The position numbers and the translations under genes were made by a program. Under the pieces are notes generated by a model. The model was not told the origin of the DNA. It searched no databases and worked only from the letters and a program-made list of their open reading frames with translations. A stretch of 64,000 bases of DNA from Bolinopsis microptera (Eukaryota > Ctenophora > Tentaculata > Lobata > Bolinopsidae): assembly GCF_026151205.1 (NCBI RefSeq), contig NC_087080.1:13899337-13963336 (forward strand). The letters run 5' to 3'. Every line of letters starts with the position of its first letter. The stretch's first letter is position 1. This document shows positions 59,954 through 64,000 of this stretch, piece by piece.

Positions 59954-60015
59954 TGTAGGTTTACAACCTACCAGGACGCGCGCCGAACAGATATTTTACG
60001 AGTATCACCCGTTAA
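59954..60015 (+). repeat. Dispersed repeat family R, copy 6, internally deleted
   Basis: TGTAGGTTTACAACCTACCA then GGACGCGCGCCGA joins straight to ACAGATATTTTACGAGTATC. The TTGGACTCGTCGACGGTCC core present in the other copies is missing. Confidence 0.8.
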
Positions 60016-60125
60016 TGGTATATGCAGCCCCCCGGTCTACTCAGCCGACTACTCGAGAAATCGGGTGTAAGGGTTAAATGAGGATCAGCTGCACATTGCA
60101 GCAAAGTCTCGGGCGAAGAAAGTAT

Positions 60126-60236
60126 GGTACACACTACTTTAACCGTCACTGGCCAAATAAATCCTTCGGCTCCCTGTAATTGGCTGGTTAGTTGCACTTG
60201 TGTAACAATGTGGCTGTTGTATTACACCGAAGTAAA
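60126..60236 (-). repeat. Dispersed ~105-bp repeat, copy 2 (inverted)
   Basis: Inverse of the 54484-54590 copy: the CCAAATAAATCC, CTGTAATTGGCTGG and TTGTGTAACAATGTGGCTGT blocks. Confidence 0.7.
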
Positions 60237-60508
60237 ACTAAAATAAGTGTCTTGATTTAAAAAATTGTGCGGTTTTAACTTCATACGCTTTCTTAATATA
60301 ATTACACATAACTGTTTTCTTTGTTCTTTGTTCTTGAGTCATGAACTCACGAGGCCAGGGTACAAATGACGTTCAAATTAAAATATTTCAAAGTTATTAG
60401 TTCACCAAAAATTAACATAATGTGTACTATGATTTGTAACAACCAGTCTACATAGCTATATGCATTATGACCACATAACACATTTCAATCAAAAATCATT
60501 TCCATTCT
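60237..60508. other. Presumed 3' flank of the receptor gene
   Basis: AT-rich, with no repeat match and no clear minus-strand AATAAA. Confidence 0.35.
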
Positions 60509-60509
60509 T

Positions 60510-60606
60510 CATCTGGACGTATTCCAACATCATCTGGACGTATTTCAACATCATATGGACGTATTTAAACATCATCTGAACGTATTCCAACATCATCTGG
60601 ACGTTT
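60510..60606 (-). repeat. 18-bp minisatellite spanning the receptor C-terminus and stop
   Basis: On the minus strand the unit GATGATGTTGAAATACGTCC is repeated about five times with point differences. In frame it encodes IRPDDVE/G. The stop TAA arises where one unit has GTTTAA instead of GTTGAA. Past it the same frame continues IRPYDVEIRPDDV to near 60495. Copy-number or point changes here would alter the receptor tail. Confidence 0.85.
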
Positions 60607-63600
60607 TTCAGCGTCATCTTGAGCCTCAGAAATGAATGATGTTGTATTTATTGGTTTCTGCAAAATAACATTCAGAGAAACCCTTTCCCCTCTGGAACTT
60701 GATACCTCTCCAGGCACAGTAAGGTTGATATGGGTAGTTCTTGCTTCTGGTATTTGCACAATCTCATCATTAACCCTCGCGCTAGGGATAAAAGGTAGCA
60801 ATTCTCTTATTCTGGTACAAACTCTGTTCCAAAGTCCTACGAATAATCTCAGCCATTCTTTAAATTCAGAGTGATAAATAATGGGATTTATCAAAGAGTT
60901 AACCGGTAGAATCACTATTGAGCAGAAATCATAGTAACGGGAAGCATCAACCACCATCATGAAATGTAGGAGCCCTATGGTAATAAAAGGAATCCAACAA
61001 CAAGCGTCAGACAGGATTATGATGCTTATCTTTCTCTGTAGAGCTGTGTTCATCTGGGTTGCATATCTATTATTTGAGTTGGATCTGGAATAACCGGATA
61101 TGATGAGCACTATGATGTAGCATATGGTGATGATAATGAAGCAGAAAAAGTTTATAAATAGAACGGAGAGAGAATACACTTTTTGGGGATCATCTTCAGT
61201 GACAAAGTATTTAAAAAGGCACACTCCTGAGTTCCCGTAAAAGCCTATGCCTCTCCCTTGAACTCCTCCATGATCATTGGAGAACATCTCTCCTATGAAC
61301 CTTCGTATCGTTTCCCATGACATGTTAGGTTGCCCATCATTATATCGTAGTCTAATTTTACCTTGATATTGCTTTATCACATCAGCATGGATATTTTTAT
61401 TGATCATTCCAACGAACAGTGTTATTTCTTCGTAGCTTAGACCGTTTATGAAGAAATCTTCCAACTGACTCATTATTGGTATGACACTGAGAAGAACTGA
61501 AATGAGGAGTGTCAGAAGACAAACAACTGCAGTCAGCGTAACCCACTTCTTGGATAAAATGTTAGATTGGAAGACATGACCTATACGGTAGACTCTGTAA
61601 ATACTCAGGGTTGTCATGGTGAAGAGGGATATCTGGGACCCTACTGAACTTAAAATTCCAAGAAATAAACACTCAGAAGCACCCCTCCACTTAAATTGTT
61701 CTTTACAATATCTCTCTCCTATTATGTAGTCGGCTATTGCAATAAGGAGGAGATACGACCCGACTAACAAGTCCCCAAAAGCAATCAACATGATCAAGAA
61801 GTTGTCCCTAAATACCACAGAGAATCCCCGCAATCGAGTGAGCTGTGCCCCGGACTTGATAAGAACTAGGATGTTGATGACTGTAGATCCTACCCCGATA
61901 AGCCACGAAGCAGTTCTCAGATGAGCGCTGGAAATAATCCGACGTTGGGCGTTCTCACACTGATCTCCACACTCGTCACTGAAATCTACACAGTTCATGA
62001 TCCCGTTACACTGCTTACTTAGAATGAGTCTCTCTCCGCTGGTCACACAAGTAAACTGATTAATACACCCGTCTTCATCAGACCCATCTCCACAGTCATC
62101 AGCTAGGTCACAAACCTTGTCCCTTGCAATGCACTTCCCACTTTTACATGGGAACACGTTGTCGAGGTACTGTGAGTGTGAACCTGGTTTTGGTGACACC
62201 TTGATGATTTCGGACATGCTGCTTGTTTTGTTTCTTTTTAATGTATTGGTGGTCTCAAAGCTTGCTTCCAAACAGTCACTTATACCGCCATACTTATACA
62301 TACATTGTACACCTTCTTCAGTACACAAGTTGTTGCATGATGCAAACAAATATAGGTTGCCATATAAAAATGAACAATGCCTTTTTACTTCTGAATGAAT
62401 TATATTTTTCATTTTTACGCCGATTATATCAACACGAGGAACTTTTTCAGCACAGCTAAAAATCTGACTGTACTTAAGGAGGTCGGGCACACACGGGGGC
62501 ACGAATATTCTACCAGCATGAGTAATAGTGTCCGTCCACCAGTTTGCATAATCTCTACTGATGTAACACATGGCCTTCTCTCCCTCAAAGTCAGACACGT
62601 GGTCGCACAAGTTGTTCATGTTCAAATACCTTTGATCCTCCGGTATGTTGCTGATTTTGAGCATTTCACTGCAGGTTGATGTTTTAGCATCCCATCTTTT
62701 TCTGTTTTCTTGGCCGCATTCTTGAAAGAAGTCCTTACTCTCATCTTTACCGTCGATGCAATCATGAACTCCGTCCATTACAAAAGATTTAAGGAGTGGA
62801 ATAAACTTGGTATCATGATGGTAATGGACTTTGCGCTGACATGCAATGTTTTTATATGTTGTAGCATTGCAGTCAGTTTCGTCCACTCCTAAAGGACAAT
62901 CATTTACTCCATCACATATGGAATGGTTATGTATACCACAGTGCTCATTAGAAACTGTAGTAAAGTTTGTGCACTTCTCATCCATACCATCATCACAGGT
63001 TTCACCCCTACCACAGATCAGGTATTTGGTGATGTTCGTATTTTCCCCGTTCACTCTGCACATCAGAGCTTCGTTTATTTTGCCCAGTTGACAGTTCATT
63101 TGTTCCTCCCACTTCTCACAAGGATGGTATTCTCCGCCGTCAGCAAATCGGGGGTTGGTGCACATGTTAAAAGGTGGAACGTATATTTCCTGCGAGCTAA
63201 TTAAAGCGCTCTTACAACGAATACCTTGGTCTGGACCGAGGGTTCCGCCTGGATCCTTGCATCCTTTTTGATCCCATAAGTTTACTTCGCTTTCAATACA
63301 TGTATAATAAGGATGAAGCCACCAACTTTTAATCCAGCTTGGCTTAGAAAAGTTTACTATTTGTCCTGTTGAATGGTTGCAATATCCATCATCTTCATCG
63401 AGGTAGAAGAACCCCCCTCCACAGTAGAAATACGACTCGTCGCATCTCACTTTCTTCAGAACATCAGCAGATACGCTGATAGAAGAGTCCAGCGTGCACG
63501 GCTCGCTTCCGTTCAGCTCCTCTTTACAATCCCACTCATCGGCTCCATCATCACAATCCTCCTCTCATTACATATGTACCTGGTCGGGAGAGCTGTTGAG

Positions 63601-63718
63601 GGGCCGCTACTTGTGGGGCAGATTACCATGCACCTACCCTTGTCTGCATTGTTTCCATCTACTCCGCACATCTGAGTTTTGTTGTATCTACAGGTTTTTG
63701 TCAGGTTGTAACAATATT
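60565..63718 (-). CDS. LDLa-containing class A GPCR (relaxin/LGR-like), last exon with a frameshift
   Basis: This is a seven-helix receptor with a large cysteine-rich ectodomain. From the frameshift (63562/63563) to TAA 60565 the frame is open. Numbering from codon 63450: LDLa modules near 146-160, 170-194, 220-245, 435-462 (CKSGKCIARDKVCDLADDC) and 468-498. Helices lie near 513-534, 549-572, 593-617, 636-658, 757-785, 808-832 and 838-860. Family features are D560 in helix 2, IYRVYR in place of DRY, CCWIPF in helix 6 and NPIIY in helix 7. A long second extracellular loop (about 660-745) ends in GNSGVC. The cytoplasmic tail is about 100 residues. Leucine-rich repeats typical of true LGRs are absent, so GRL101/relaxin-receptor-like is the closest description. 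The acceptor CCGCAG at 63718 joins in phase to the exon above. The ligand is unknown, and coupling to G proteins at the cell surface is inferred from family. Confidence 0.85.
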
Positions 63719-63833
63719 CTGCGGATTTTGGAATTTAGATACATTTGCAAGACTGCAAGCTTGACCATTTGTTAATGATGGAATCGACGATAACTTCGCT
63801 TTTGCAATAATATTGTAGCTATTTTATTTTTAC

Positions 63834-64000
63834 CTGTGGTGTCGTTCGTGAAGTGCGGGTTGGTATTACAAAGAAACTTTTGCTGTATCTCGTAATATTC
63901 CTCCTCAAATGGACACTTGAAATAAACACGTTTAGTTTCTGAGACACACTTTTCTTTCAGGAAGCCTTCCTCGTTTGCAACGTTACATTCTGTACCTGGG
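63834..64000 (-). CDS. LDLa GPCR, upstream ectodomain exon (partial, runs off window)
   Basis: An open frame from the window edge to donor GTAAAA (63833) encodes a cysteine-rich segment with ECNVANEEGFLKEKCVS, FKCPFEEEYYE and LCNTNPHFTND. It ends in phase 1 and joins across a 115-bp intron to exon 63718. The segment resembles a block in the last exon (MCTNPRFADGG), so the ectodomain contains a repeated module. The signal peptide and start lie outside the window. Confidence 0.75.

Overview
The window is AT-rich animal DNA. Its main gene is split into many small exons with GT..AG introns. It also carries a partial receptor gene of a metazoan family, and most of the rest is non-coding sequence, microsatellites and transposon remnants. 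Nothing looks bacterial or viral. An invertebrate is likely (an LDLa-type rhodopsin-family receptor with no leucine-rich repeats, MITEs, an LTR element), but the phylum cannot be fixed from the sequence alone.

Layout. 0-3.8 kb: repeats, including a transposon bounded by TA (765-3018) that holds a decayed DDE transposase fragment; a second element with an 8-bp target duplication (1381-2620) is nested inside it. 3.8-5.9 kb: no gene. 5.9-14.6 kb, minus strand: a complete polypyrimidine tract-binding protein (PTBP/hnRNP I) gene with four RRMs. I rebuilt it exon by exon; all phases agree and the total length is a multiple of three. It has at least two alternative 5' ends. Its 34-nt microexon matches the vertebrate PTBP1 exon 11 / PTBP2 exon 10 autoregulatory exon: it lies between pyrimidine tracts, and skipping it gives a stop six codons later. 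14.6-40.8 kb: gene-poor DNA with microsatellites and many CACGTG plus CCAAT/ATTGG clusters. A few weak candidate exons lie here, among them a minus-strand 34-nt exon at 39.2 kb that could be a distal PTBP 5' exon.

40.8-45.6 kb: four non-autonomous elements. They are a 1.47-kb element with repeated subterminal motifs, a perfect 43-bp-arm hairpin, a hAT-type MITE with an exact 8-bp duplication, and a 1.93-kb element full of TTAACCAC motifs. 45.7-48.2 kb: a LINE reverse-transcriptase fragment and GC-rich hairpin repeats. 48.2-53.6 kb: a young non-coding LTR retrotransposon with 1,557-bp LTRs (one difference seen) and the 5-bp duplication CCCAG. 53.6-60.2 kb: fold-back repeats and a large palindromic array with an 11-bp minisatellite at its centres.

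60.5-64.0 kb, minus strand: the 3' part of an LDL-receptor-class-A G protein-coupled receptor gene that runs off the right edge. It has one apparent single-base frameshift in its ectodomain and a C-terminal tail made by an 18-bp minisatellite.

The two genes have no evident functional link. The strongest biology is the apparently conserved splicing autoregulation of PTBP. The strongest genome-structure signals are the LTR element with its homologous uninterrupted target site, the palindromic array, and the elements with subterminal motif arrays.
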